DNA of 37,931 nt from Chitinophagaceae bacterium. GTDB taxonomy: Bacteria; Bacteroidota; Bacteroidia; Chitinophagales; Chitinophagaceae. The notes beneath the pieces are model-generated. The model was not told where the DNA came from and searched no databases. It was given only the letters and a program-made list of their open reading frames with translations. Every line of letters begins with the position of its first letter. The first letter of the stretch is position 1. This document shows positions 1-6,790 of this stretch, one piece after another. A program made the translations under genes and the position numbers. Location of the stretch: positions 1-37,931 of the forward strand of contig JAIEQM010000100.1 of the NCBI GenBank assembly GCA_019747705.1, written 5' to 3'.

Positions 1-51
1 ACATGTAATGAAACAAACAATTGCAGCTAAGTGAGAAGTGGTATTGAATAC

Positions 52-589
52 CGAATAAAGAACAGGGAATAAAGAATAATGAAGGATGAATACAGTTTAA
101 TGAACAGTGAGATATGTAAATATGTAAACTAAAAATTATGAATACACAAACAAACAGAAAATTTGACCTGGAAGACAGGCTGGTTGATTTTGGTGTGTCG
201 ATAGTTGATATAACAGAAAGTATTGTGAACTCAAGAGCAGGAAATCATCTGGCAGGACAAATTGTAAGGTCGGGTACATCACCTGCGCTGCATTATGGTG
301 AAGCGCAAAGCGCTGAGTCAAGAAATGATTTTATTCATAAGTTGAAAGTGTTGCTCAAAGAGCTTCGGGAAACCAATGCGGCTTTGAAGCTCATCAAAAA
401 AGCAAAACTTTCACCCAAAATTGATTTGCTTGATAAAGCTGCAAAGGAATGCAATGAGTTGATTTCGATATTTATGAAGAGTGTGGAAACAGCAAGAAGA
501 AACAATCAAAAAAGTAAAAAAGATAAAGAAAAGGGAGATGCTTAAAGTTTAAACAAGTTCAACATTTCTTATTCCCTGTTCTTTATTCG
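52..589. repeat. 21-bp inverted repeat bracketing the four-helix-bundle gene
   Basis: The arms are 52-72 and 569-589 and are perfect reverse complements over 21 bp. Imperfect similarity continues inward for about ten more bases if one gap is allowed. Between them lies only the four-helix-bundle gene (138-545). In a transcript that runs into nuoN the arms could pair and put the whole ORF in the loop, like the stem-bounded intervening sequences of some 23S rRNAs. The pairing is seen in the sequence. That the segment is a mobile or processed cassette is inference. Confidence 0.8.
138..545 (+). CDS. four helix bundle protein (23S rRNA intervening-sequence protein family)
   Basis: A 135-aa basic, all-helical protein of the S23/IVP family (TIGR02436-like, structurally related to the Avd accessory protein of diversity-generating retroelements). 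Family hallmarks seen are the N-terminal FDLEDRLVDFG segment, the central VRSGTSPALHYGEAQSAES motif around residues 43-61 and the KLKVLLKELRET helix after it. The C-terminus is a Lys-rich tail. The molecular function of the family is not firmly established; homologues are encoded in rRNA intervening sequences and scattered singly in Bacteroidota genomes. Here it lies directly before nuoN, inside a 21-bp inverted repeat and separated from nuoN by about 60 bp, so it looks like a passenger inserted into a respiratory operon. The ATG at 138 is preceded by AT-rich DNA without a Shine-Dalgarno sequence. Confidence 0.88.
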   Translation: MNTQTNRKFDLEDRLVDFGVSIVDITESIVNSRAGNHLAGQIVRSGTSPALHYGEAQSAESRNDFIHKLKVLLKELRETNAALKLIKKAKLSPKIDLLDKAAKECNELISIFMKSVETARRNNQKSKKDKEKGDA

Positions 590-604
590 ATATTGGTTTT
601 AATT

Positions 605-2020
605 ATGGAATTTTTAGCATTCATACAAATCATGAAACAGGAGCTGATGCTGGCGCTCATCATCTTTCTGCTTCTGTTTATTAAACTGGGTAAGAAAGAT
701 TGGAATACAGATATATTGCTGCATACTGTAAATGTTTTGTTGTTGATAAACCTTGTTGCAGGTTTTTTCCGGAACACAGAAGGCAGTTTGTTTGGTAATA
801 TGTATCGCACCAATGAATTGTTTGTATTTGAAAAAAATGTACTCAATCTTGGCGTGTTACTGGTTTCCATGCAATCATACAGTTGGCTCAAACAGCATCA
901 GCATGCACCTGAGTTTTATATGTTACTGCTGAGTTCATTACTCGGTATGCAGTTTTTAATCAGCAGTCAGAATTTGCTGATGTTTTATTTAAGTCTTGAA
1001 CTTTCCGCTATTCCGATAGCCGCACTGGTGAATTTTGATTTGGATAAAAAACGTTCGTCAGAAGCAGCTATGAAAATGATTTTCTCTTCTGCTTTTGCAT
1101 CGGGTCTTTTGCTTTTTGGTATCTCCTTTTTATATGGCACCACAGGTGCGCTGGGCTTTACAGAAATAAGTGATGGATTGAATGGCAGTCCGCTGCAAAT
1201 CTTTTCATTTGTGTTGGTAATGGCGGGATTTGGTTTTAAAATATCAGCCGTTCCTTTTCATTTATGGACAGCCGATGTATATGAAGGCGCTCCTGTAAGT
1301 GTTACTGCTTTTTTATCAGTACTCTCCAAAGGAAGTTTGCTGTTTGTGCTGGTCCAGGCGCTGAGTAAAACCTTTGCGCCGCTTGCTGCCACATCGTATC
1401 ACCTGCTCATCATACTCTCGCTGGCAACGATGCTTATTGGTAATTTATTTGCTATCCGTCAGCAGAACTTAAAACGATTCCTTGCTTTTTCATCTGTAGC
1501 GCAGGTGGGTTTTATTTTATTGGGTTTGATGGCGCAAACAACTGAAGGCAATGTATCAGTGGTGTATTTTGTACTGGTGTATTTGTTTTCCAACCTCGGT
1601 GCCTTTGGTGTGGTAAGCATCATCAGTAGTGCAACAGGTAAAGAAACCATTAACGACCTTAAAGGGTTTTATAAAACCAATCCGTTGCTTTCCTGGCTGC
1701 TGGCCATTGCTTTGTTTTCGCTGGCAGGCATTCCGCCCACAGCGGGTTTCTTTGGAAAATTCTTTTTGATTTTTGCAGGCGCTGCCAAAGGCAATTATGT
1801 TATCATTACCATTGCAGCGCTCAACATGGTTATTTCATTGTATTATTATTTACGCATCATCAAAGCGATGTTTATGGATGCCAATGAAACACCACTTGCA
1901 AAAATCGAATTGAATGTGTATGCAAAACTGGCCGCTGCTGTTTGTGTGCTTGGTATTGTAATTACAGGTTTGGCAAGCGGCGCTTATCAATACATCTATA
2001 ATTTAGTTTTGATTAACTGA
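605..2020 (+). CDS. nuoN: NADH-quinone oxidoreductase subunit N
   Basis: A 471-aa polytopic membrane protein of the Mrp-antiporter-like subunits of respiratory complex I. It forms one of the proton-translocating modules of the membrane arm. About 13-14 hydrophobic segments cover the whole length. Expected charged residues inside membrane helices are present: Glu132 in SLELSAIP, Lys212 in GFKISAVPFHLW and Lys242 in SVLSKGS. The family signature around ADVYEGAPVSVTAFLS (residues 223-238) is intact. I chose ATG 605; a TTG at 593 would overlap the right arm of the upstream inverted repeat, and ATG 635 is a shorter alternative. nuoM would be expected upstream, outside the window. A short gene follows after 7 bp and is probably co-transcribed. 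Confidence 0.95.
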   Translation: MEFLAFIQIMKQELMLALIIFLLLFIKLGKKDWNTDILLHTVNVLLLINLVAGFFRNTEGSLFGNMYRTNELFVFEKNVLNLGVLLVSMQSYSWLKQHQHAPEFYMLLLSSLLGMQFLISSQNLLMFYLSLELSAIPIAALVNFDLDKKRSSEAAMKMIFSSAFASGLLLFGISFLYGTTGALGFTEISDGLNGSPLQIFSFVLVMAGFGFKISAVPFHLWTADVYEGAPVSVTAFLSVLSKGSLLFVLVQALSKTFAPLAATSYHLLIILSLATMLIGNLFAIRQQNLKRFLAFSSVAQVGFILLGLMAQTTEGNVSVVYFVLVYLFSNLGAFGVVSIISSATGKETINDLKGFYKTNPLLSWLLAIALFSLAGIPPTAGFFGKFFLIFAGAAKGNYVIITIAALNMVISLYYYLRIIKAMFMDANETPLAKIELNVYAKLAAAVCVLGIVITGLASGAYQYIYNLVLIN

Positions 2021-2027
2021 TTGAACA

Positions 2028-2438
2028 ATGGCTATCAATAAAAATCATGAGTTTGAAGATTTGAACGGTGTTAAATGCGCCGTGGTGGAAAAGAACGCCT
2101 CGCAACAACGTGTTGATTTTTTACAATCATTACTGGAGCTGAATGGATTTACTGTTGTGGTTGTTCCATCACCACCACCAAAAGCTGCACCAACACCTAA
2201 GCCCGCAGAAGGTGAAGCTGCAGTTCCAGAACCTTCTACCCCAAACCCCACACCTTCCACCTTCACCGTCGGTGTTACGGATGTGCGGTTTAATGTTACC
2301 AATGCGTTGATGGGCCGTATGCTTAAAACAAAAGACGGGCATATTGTTACGGTTGATTACTGGCAGCAAAAAGAAACCGTGAGCAACGATACAATTCCAT
2401 ATTTTTCCAAAGACGAATACATACACTCATGGAAGTAA
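2028..2438 (+). CDS. conserved hypothetical protein with Ala/Pro-rich linker
   Basis: A 136-aa soluble protein with no function I can assign. Two blocks can be seen. Residues 1-48 are a small alpha/beta-like region (DLNGVKCAVVEKNAS, then a VTVVVVPSPPPK-type strand). Residues 82-136 form a second region with FTVGVTDVRFNVTNAL, ending in DEYIHSWK. A linker rich in Ala, Pro and Glu joins them at about residues 50-81. There is no signal peptide or membrane segment. It starts 7 bp after nuoN and overlaps the following DUF1569 gene by 10 bp, so the three genes are probably translated from one message. From memory, similar proteins occur downstream of nuoN in related Chitinophagaceae, which would hint at a role near complex I or in maintenance, but this is not demonstrated. 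Confidence 0.75.
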   Translation: MAINKNHEFEDLNGVKCAVVEKNASQQRVDFLQSLLELNGFTVVVVPSPPPKAAPTPKPAEGEAAVPEPSTPNPTPSTFTVGVTDVRFNVTNALMGRMLKTKDGHIVTVDYWQQKETVSNDTIPYFSKDEYIHSWK

Positions 2439-2881
2439 AATCTTTATTTGATAAAGCTGCTTATGAAGGCATCTTGCAGCGATTGAATCATTTAAGTGCA
2501 GACAGTGCACGCCAGTGGGGAAAGATGACGGCTGCACAAATGCTCACGCATTGCAAGGAAGCCTTCAAAGTTCCGTTAACCAGCAAACCGCTGAAGAAAC
2601 ATCCGCTTTCCATCATCGGATGGATGTTTAAAAAAGTATTGTACAGCGATAATCCTTACAAACAAAGCCTGCCCACCGCTCCCAATTTTATTGTAAAAGA
2701 TGAACGTGATTTTGAAAAAGAGAAAGCCGAAATGCTTTCCATTGTAAAAGCCTTTCATGAAAAAGGCGCTGCTGGTATTGGTGATAAAGTGCATCCCATG
2801 TTTGGAAAATTAACAGCCGACCAATGGGGCCGCAGCATGTGGAAACATTTGGATCATCATTTGAGGCAGTTTGGGGTGTGA
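2429..2881 (+). CDS. DUF1569 / DinB-like superfamily protein
   Basis: A 150-aa soluble helical protein of the DUF1569 family, which belongs to the DinB/YfiT-like four-helix-bundle superfamily. Recognisable features are the N-terminal block RLNHLSADSARQWGKMTAAQMLTHC (residues 18-42), whose His lies where the superfamily places metal ligands, and the C-terminal block HPMFGKLTADQWGRSMWKHLDHHLRQFG, which supplies two more His residues (HLDHH). These positions agree with the three-His metal site of DinB-like proteins, though enzymatic activity is unknown. Its start overlaps the end of the preceding gene by 10 bp (translational coupling). After its stop there is about 120 bp without a gene, then the darTG promoter. 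Confidence 0.85.
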   Translation: MEVKSLFDKAAYEGILQRLNHLSADSARQWGKMTAAQMLTHCKEAFKVPLTSKPLKKHPLSIIGWMFKKVLYSDNPYKQSLPTAPNFIVKDERDFEKEKAEMLSIVKAFHEKGAAGIGDKVHPMFGKLTADQWGRSMWKHLDHHLRQFGV

Positions 2882-3001
2882 GGGAGGGGGTATCATTTTT
2901 ATATTTTGGAACTTATGACCAATTTGAATTTATGTAAGAGGTTGTGTAAATTTATGTGGAGGGTGTCATTGTGCAAAAAGTTCTCTAAATTTTGAAATCG
3001 C

Positions 3002-3009
3002 TATATTTG
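3002..3009 (+). promoter_or_regulatory. -7 box of darTG promoter
   Basis: TATATTTG is a full match to the Bacteroidota -7 consensus TAnnTTTG. It lies 21 bp before the ATG at 3031 and would place the transcript start at about 3016. No clear TTTG -33 box is seen 19 bp upstream. The box decides the start of darT: the in-frame TTG at 2992 lies upstream of it and would not be transcribed. Confidence 0.6.
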
Positions 3010-3030
3010 AAATCTCAAATAAGTGTATTA

Positions 3031-3687
3031 ATGAATTTGGCAGAAATTAAGATTTTTCGAATGACTCATATTAACAATATTGAACACATATTGCAAAACG
3101 GGGTTACGCATAGAAATTCTCCAAATCACAATCCTAGCTATATTACCATCGGTGACGTTAGTTTAATAAATACAAGAGATACAAAGCAAGTTAAGGTTGA
3201 TAATGGCGATTTCCTCGATTTTCATGCACCTACAATAACTCTTGGAGATTTTATTCCGTTTTACTTCGGTGTAAAAATGCCAATGTTATATGTTATACAG
3301 AACGGAGGTAACTTTGTAATAAAGTCTACGCCTGCTTCAAGAATTGTTTACATAGTTTGTTCTGTTAGCAGAATAATTAATCAGCATGAGAATTACTATT
3401 TTTCAGATGGTCATGCTACTGATAGCTTAACTTCATTTTATGACAAAACCAGAGTTAATGAATTGGAAAAGATTATAGATTGGGATGCAATTAAAGCTGC
3501 TTATTGGGGCGGGCAGGACGATTTAAATGTAAAGCGGAAAAAGCAAGCTGAATTTTTAGTTTTCGGAGACTTAGCACAAAATCTCATAATGGGCTTCGTC
3601 TGTTATAATGATAACGCTAAAAACGACTTAATTGATTTTGGAGATCGAGAGCATAGAATCAAAGTAATACCTAGTGCTTACTATTAA
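3031..3687 (+). CDS. darT: DarT-family ssDNA thymidine ADP-ribosyltransferase toxin
   Basis: A 218-aa protein of the DarT (DUF4433) family. Family members use NAD+ to attach ADP-ribose to thymidine in single-stranded DNA, blocking replication; they act in the cytoplasm as toxins and in anti-phage defence. Seen in the sequence: N-terminal MTHINNIEHILQNGVTHRN (residues 11-29), the central FIPFYFGVKMPMLY block where NAD/DNA-contacting residues lie in known DarT proteins, and KKQAEFLVFGD (residues 170-180), whose Glu174 matches the catalytic Glu of the family. The length is normal and the frame is intact. The macro-domain partner gene begins 9 bp after the stop, the usual toxin-first order. A/T content and codon use look richer in A/T than the flanking nuo genes, consistent with acquisition by transfer. 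Confidence 0.93.
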   Translation: MNLAEIKIFRMTHINNIEHILQNGVTHRNSPNHNPSYITIGDVSLINTRDTKQVKVDNGDFLDFHAPTITLGDFIPFYFGVKMPMLYVIQNGGNFVIKSTPASRIVYIVCSVSRIINQHENYYFSDGHATDSLTSFYDKTRVNELEKIIDWDAIKAAYWGGQDDLNVKRKKQAEFLVFGDLAQNLIMGFVCYNDNAKNDLIDFGDREHRIKVIPSAYY

Positions 3688-3696
3688 TAAACATAA

Positions 3697-4728
3697 ATGA
3701 TACAATATATTACAGGCAATATTCTTGATAGCGAAGCCCAAGCTCTTGTTAATACGGTAAATACTATGGGTGTTATGGGGAAAGGCATTGCTTTGCAATT
3801 TAAAAAAGCCTACCCTAATAATTACAAAGCTTACGAAAAAGCGTCTAAAAATGAAGAGGTTAAAGTTGGAAAAATGTTTGTCGCTATTGATAGCAATACA
3901 ACTACAGGAGAAAGGATTATAATTAACTTTCCTACAAAAACTAACTGGAGGAAACCTTCAGAGTATAAATATATTGAGGATGGTCTAGACAATCTTGTTG
4001 AAGTAATTAATGACAGACAAATAAAAAGTATTGCAATACCGCCTCTCGGCGCAGGAAATGGGGGTTTAAATTGGGAAAGGGTAAAGAAACTAATAGAACA
4101 AAAACTTGGACATTTGGATATCAATGTTTATGTCTACGAACCAACATTACAAATTCAAGAACATTTAATGAAAGAAAGAGCAAAGCTTACAGATGCTCGA
4201 GCTTTACTACTATATGTTTTGTATGACTTAGTTAAAAATGGTGAATATGTTTCGGAGTTTTCGAGCGAAAAGGTTTGCTATTTCTTGCAAAAATTTGGAG
4301 CAAAGAAATACTTTAAGTTGGAGTTTGAGCCAAATTTTTATGGCCCATATTCAGGCAAAGTTCGATTTGTCTTAAATGCAATTAATGGAAGCTACCTAAT
4401 GGGTTATAGTGATATGAATAAAAAACCTTTTGAGCCATTAACGTTGATTCCGGATGCTTTTGAGACTATAAAAAACCATATCGAAAAAAACAGCGAGCTA
4501 TTAGAAATAGCAAATAAAACTATTCTCTTTTTAAGAGGTTTTTATTCAGATTTTGCCTTAGAATTACTATCATCAATTGATTATATATCTACAAAGGAAA
4601 ACACTTTTGACAAACAAGTAATTTCTAAAGGTTTAGAAAAATGGAGTGACAGAAAACGTACATTATTCTCTAATCCAAAATATCTTGAAGTTTCTCTTAG
4701 GCATTTGCAGTCAACTGGTTTTGCTTAA
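3697..4728 (+). CDS. darG: DarG macrodomain ADP-ribosyl-thymidine glycohydrolase antitoxin
   Basis: A 343-aa antitoxin partner of DarT. Residues 1 to about 150 are a macro domain: GNILDSEAQALVNTVN followed by the glycine-rich TMGVMGKGIALQFK segment, and later PPLGAGNGGLNW (ADP-ribose loop). In known DarG this domain removes ADP-ribose from DNA thymidines. Residues about 155-343 form the C-terminal DarG region (LTDARALLLYVLYDL to SLRHLQSTGFA), which in characterised systems binds DarT directly. The full two-domain length suggests a functional antitoxin, unlike stand-alone macro proteins. It is 9 bp downstream of darT and must be co-transcribed. No terminator is obvious after its stop, and 175 bp of featureless A/T-rich DNA follows up to the next promoter. 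Confidence 0.93.
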   Translation: MIQYITGNILDSEAQALVNTVNTMGVMGKGIALQFKKAYPNNYKAYEKASKNEEVKVGKMFVAIDSNTTTGERIIINFPTKTNWRKPSEYKYIEDGLDNLVEVINDRQIKSIAIPPLGAGNGGLNWERVKKLIEQKLGHLDINVYVYEPTLQIQEHLMKERAKLTDARALLLYVLYDLVKNGEYVSEFSSEKVCYFLQKFGAKKYFKLEFEPNFYGPYSGKVRFVLNAINGSYLMGYSDMNKKPFEPLTLIPDAFETIKNHIEKNSELLEIANKTILFLRGFYSDFALELLSSIDYISTKENTFDKQVISKGLEKWSDRKRTLFSNPKYLEVSLRHLQSTGFA

Positions 4729-4903
4729 TTAAATTTTTCATTCTGTAACGTTTCCCCTTGTTTGCTTATAAACACGTTGCCTGTAAGTTTTGATTATTCT
4801 TCCTGCCGCTTGCAAAAACTGTCTGGAAAAAACTCAAGAATTATATAGTTTAACTAACCAGCATTAGAACCGACTCTTCCCCCACCAACGAACCATTTCC
4901 CTT

Positions 4904-4911
4904 TAACTTTG
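4904..4911 (+). promoter_or_regulatory. -7 promoter box before small membrane protein
   Basis: TAACTTTG matches TAnnTTTG exactly and lies 27 bp before ATG 4939. The predicted transcript start is about 4918, which excludes a longer start at 4909. The remaining DNA between 4729 and 4903 shows no gene or clear structure. Confidence 0.5.
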
Positions 4912-4938
4912 TTTCTTTGTTTTAAAACCAAACAAATT

Positions 4939-5181
4939 ATGCGTCAGAATCCATTCTCAGAATTACCCACCGAAGAACTGGTAAAAAAAGAAAAAGGTAT
5001 GAAGATAGCCATCATTGTACTTGGTGTATGTGTAGGACTGATGTTAATCAGCGGCGGTTATTTGTATTCTCAAAAGGGTTTTACGTTTTCAACGCTTATG
5101 CCCATCTTATTTTTACCGCTTTGGTATTTGAATTATTACAACTGGAAAAAGCTGAAAGAAGAACTGGCGAAAAGAGGATGA
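4939..5181 (+). CDS. small two-helix membrane protein, hypothetical
   Basis: An 80-aa protein of unknown function. A charged N-terminus (FSELPTEELVKKEKG) precedes two hydrophobic segments, about residues 22-44 (KIAIIVLGVCVGLMLISGGY) and 53-70 (FSTLMPILFLPLWYLNYY). A basic C-terminus (NWKKLKEELAKRG) follows. The N-terminal motif resembles small Bacteroidota membrane proteins often annotated as hypothetical or redox-active-centre-like, but it has no Cys pair in the tail. ATG 4939 is chosen because the -7 box lies just upstream. It stands alone, followed by a cluster of palindromic repeats. Confidence 0.7.
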   Translation: MRQNPFSELPTEELVKKEKGMKIAIIVLGVCVGLMLISGGYLYSQKGFTFSTLMPILFLPLWYLNYYNWKKLKEELAKRG

Positions 5182-5196
5182 GGATTGTTTTTTAAA

Positions 5197-5361
5197 AGCC
5201 CTGGAAGGGCGAAATGTCAGTAGAAAAAAACAATACGAAATGTATTTAGAGCCCCAGCGGGGCGATATGTTTTTTAAACCAAAATACACATTTCGCCCCG
5301 CTGGGGCTCTGACTATTCTAAAATGATTCTTCTACTGATATATCGCACCTCTGGTGCTGTA
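5197..5361. repeat. cluster of four REP-like palindromic units
   Basis: Four related units share a core like AGCCCC-GGGGCGAtATGT. Units at 5197-5220 and 5246-5270 read forward, and units at 5287-5310 and 5331-5360 read in reverse. The two inner units form a perfect 17-bp inverted repeat (5248-5264 with 5294-5310, 29-bp spacer). The outer two share a TCAGTAGAA tail (5217-5225 and, reversed, 5329-5337). The head-to-head layout and shared tails resemble REP/BIME arrays. No RAYT transposase gene is in the window. From 5362 to 5518 there is no gene I can support. Confidence 0.75.
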
Positions 5362-5518
5362 AAAAAATACAACACGTTATGTTTAACTCTTTCAAAAGGT
5401 ATCTGACCTGCCTACTGTCATGCAGGCTTCTGTGAAGTGCTGACACCAACCGCAGTTTGAAATTCGGAGGGATAGATGTCAGGACGTTGCAAACGTCAGA
5501 CATCGAACAGTTCAATTT

Positions 5519-5893
5519 TTATTTTGCTTTTTTTAGCTGAAACACATTGCCTTCGGGGTCAACACCATCGCATACCCAAAATGGATAATTGTCAAATGTT
5601 TTAATGTTTCGCATGGCAACTCCTTTACTGAGCAATTGTTCTCTCAGAGCAGAAAGGTCTTCTGTTGTTTCAAATACCAATTTTATATTTGTTTCGCTTT
5701 GGGTTTGTATGTTGCTGTTTCTGTAAGCTTCACCAACTCTGTGCAGACCGATACTGCAGTGCCCCGCCCGCAACAACACCCATTCATCTTTTATTTCTTC
5801 CAGGATGCTGAGGTTAAAATGATTGACATAAAAATCCCGGAGCAGGTTTACATCAAATGTGTAAATGATAACGGAATCAAGAGATAATTTCAT
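5519..5893 (-). CDS. VOC family (glyoxalase/bleomycin-resistance-like) protein
   Basis: A 124-aa protein with one vicinal-oxygen-chelate fold domain (two beta-alpha-beta-beta-beta modules). Visible features are the first strand LDSVIIYTFDVNLLRDFYVNHF, the middle strands WVLLRAGHCSIGLHRVG with a candidate His metal ligand, LVFETTEDLSALREQL, and the terminal CDGVDPEGNVFQL, which is the usual DPdGN signature. It may act as a small metal-dependent lyase, isomerase or dioxygenase, or as a drug-binding protein; the substrate cannot be read from the sequence. It lies 98 bp downstream of the DoxX-like gene on the same strand and might share its transcript. Confidence 0.85.
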   Translation of the reverse strand: MKLSLDSVIIYTFDVNLLRDFYVNHFNLSILEEIKDEWVLLRAGHCSIGLHRVGEAYRNSNIQTQSETNIKLVFETTEDLSALREQLLSKGVAMRNIKTFDNYPFWVCDGVDPEGNVFQLKKAK

Positions 5894-5991
5894 ATTGATA
5901 ATTCATTTAGTGCAGAATTCAGCTTAATAGATAACAAGGCGATGAAAGGATTGCGACGCAACGAAGATGCCACAAGGAACTGCTGCTGGTA

Positions 5992-6381
5992 TCATAACCC
6001 TTCATCCACCGAAGGTTTTCCAACGCCATTGAAAAGAATAAACAATGCAATCACCAACGGGCCCAATGCGGGCATCATCTTACTGGCGCCATGACCGTTG
6101 GGTATATGATACACAAACAAAGCGACTCCAAAGTAAATGGCTACGGCAGCAGCAGCCCATTTCGCCTTCCAGCCAATGATGAGCAGCGCATACGCAATGA
6201 GCGCCATCCATGTGCCCGCAAATGCAAACGCATAAGGCAATGGAAATTTTAAATCGGCCAGATTTTTACTGAAACTTTCAACGGCCGAAAGTTCATAGGC
6301 TTTCAACTTAAGGGCCGTGTACAAATACAATGCAAAAATAAAACGAAGCAGGAGTGGGGCGTAGGGAACTAACTTCTTCAT
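5992..6381 (-). CDS. DoxX-like membrane protein
   Basis: A 129-aa integral membrane protein with four hydrophobic helices, typical of the DoxX/DoxD-like superfamily. Recognisable segments are YAPLLLRFIFALYLYTALKL at the N-terminus, FPLPYAFAFAGTWMALIAYALLIIG in the middle (the DoxX motif region), then WAAAAVAIYFGVALFVYHI and ALGPLVIALFILFNGVG. Members are small inner-membrane subunits or unknowns, some linked to quinone or thiosulfate oxidation. The start is taken at MKKLVPYAP (ATG complement at 6381). A much longer in-frame extension to 6537 is low-complexity and runs through repeat-like intergenic DNA, so it is unlikely. It is followed after 98 bp by the VOC gene. Confidence 0.75.
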   Translation of the reverse strand: MKKLVPYAPLLLRFIFALYLYTALKLKAYELSAVESFSKNLADLKFPLPYAFAFAGTWMALIAYALLIIGWKAKWAAAAVAIYFGVALFVYHIPNGHGASKMMPALGPLVIALFILFNGVGKPSVDEGL

Positions 6382-6790
6382 GCGTGGCTGATTGTGGGAG
6401 AAAGATAATAAAGTTATTGCCGCAAAGAAAAATATTTGCCACAGCCTGTCCCGCATGTGCGGGGGAAGCACGGAGGGCACGGAATGTTTTTTTGAACAAA
6501 GAGGAAAAGAGGTTAAGAGAAAAAACTCTGTGAACACTATGTCCCCTGTCTACAAAATATTTTTTCTCACAGAGCGGAAGATGAGGACACAGAGGATTCC
6601 TTTGTACCTTAGCGCCTTTTTGCTTTTGTTTTTACCACCTGAGACATCTGAGAGTACCTAAGAAAAACATTTTATAACACGCCTCTCTTATTCTCCTAAC
6701 CTCTTTGTTTTTGTATTTGCATTCATATGTGTCTCTAGCAAAAAAAGGAGCTGCTTTCACAATTCCCTTTTATGTTACAGTTAGTAAAAG
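6382..6790. other. intergenic region of repeat-like A/T-rich DNA
   Basis: About 410 bp between the DoxX-like gene and the 3' end of nifJ, with no gene I can support. It contains several imperfect copies of a CACAGAGG/CTCTGTG-type word (about 6467-6480, 6523-6532, 6567-6573 and 6587-6595) and T-rich stretches. Such DNA is common as a degenerate intergenic repeat in this bacterial group. No convincing nifJ terminator hairpin was seen. Confidence 0.4.

Noticed and set aside
6392..6661. 89-aa open frame on the plus strand between the DoxX-like gene and nifJ
   Set aside because: It runs through low-complexity repeat words, has no recognisable domain and overlaps the start region of the DoxX-like gene.
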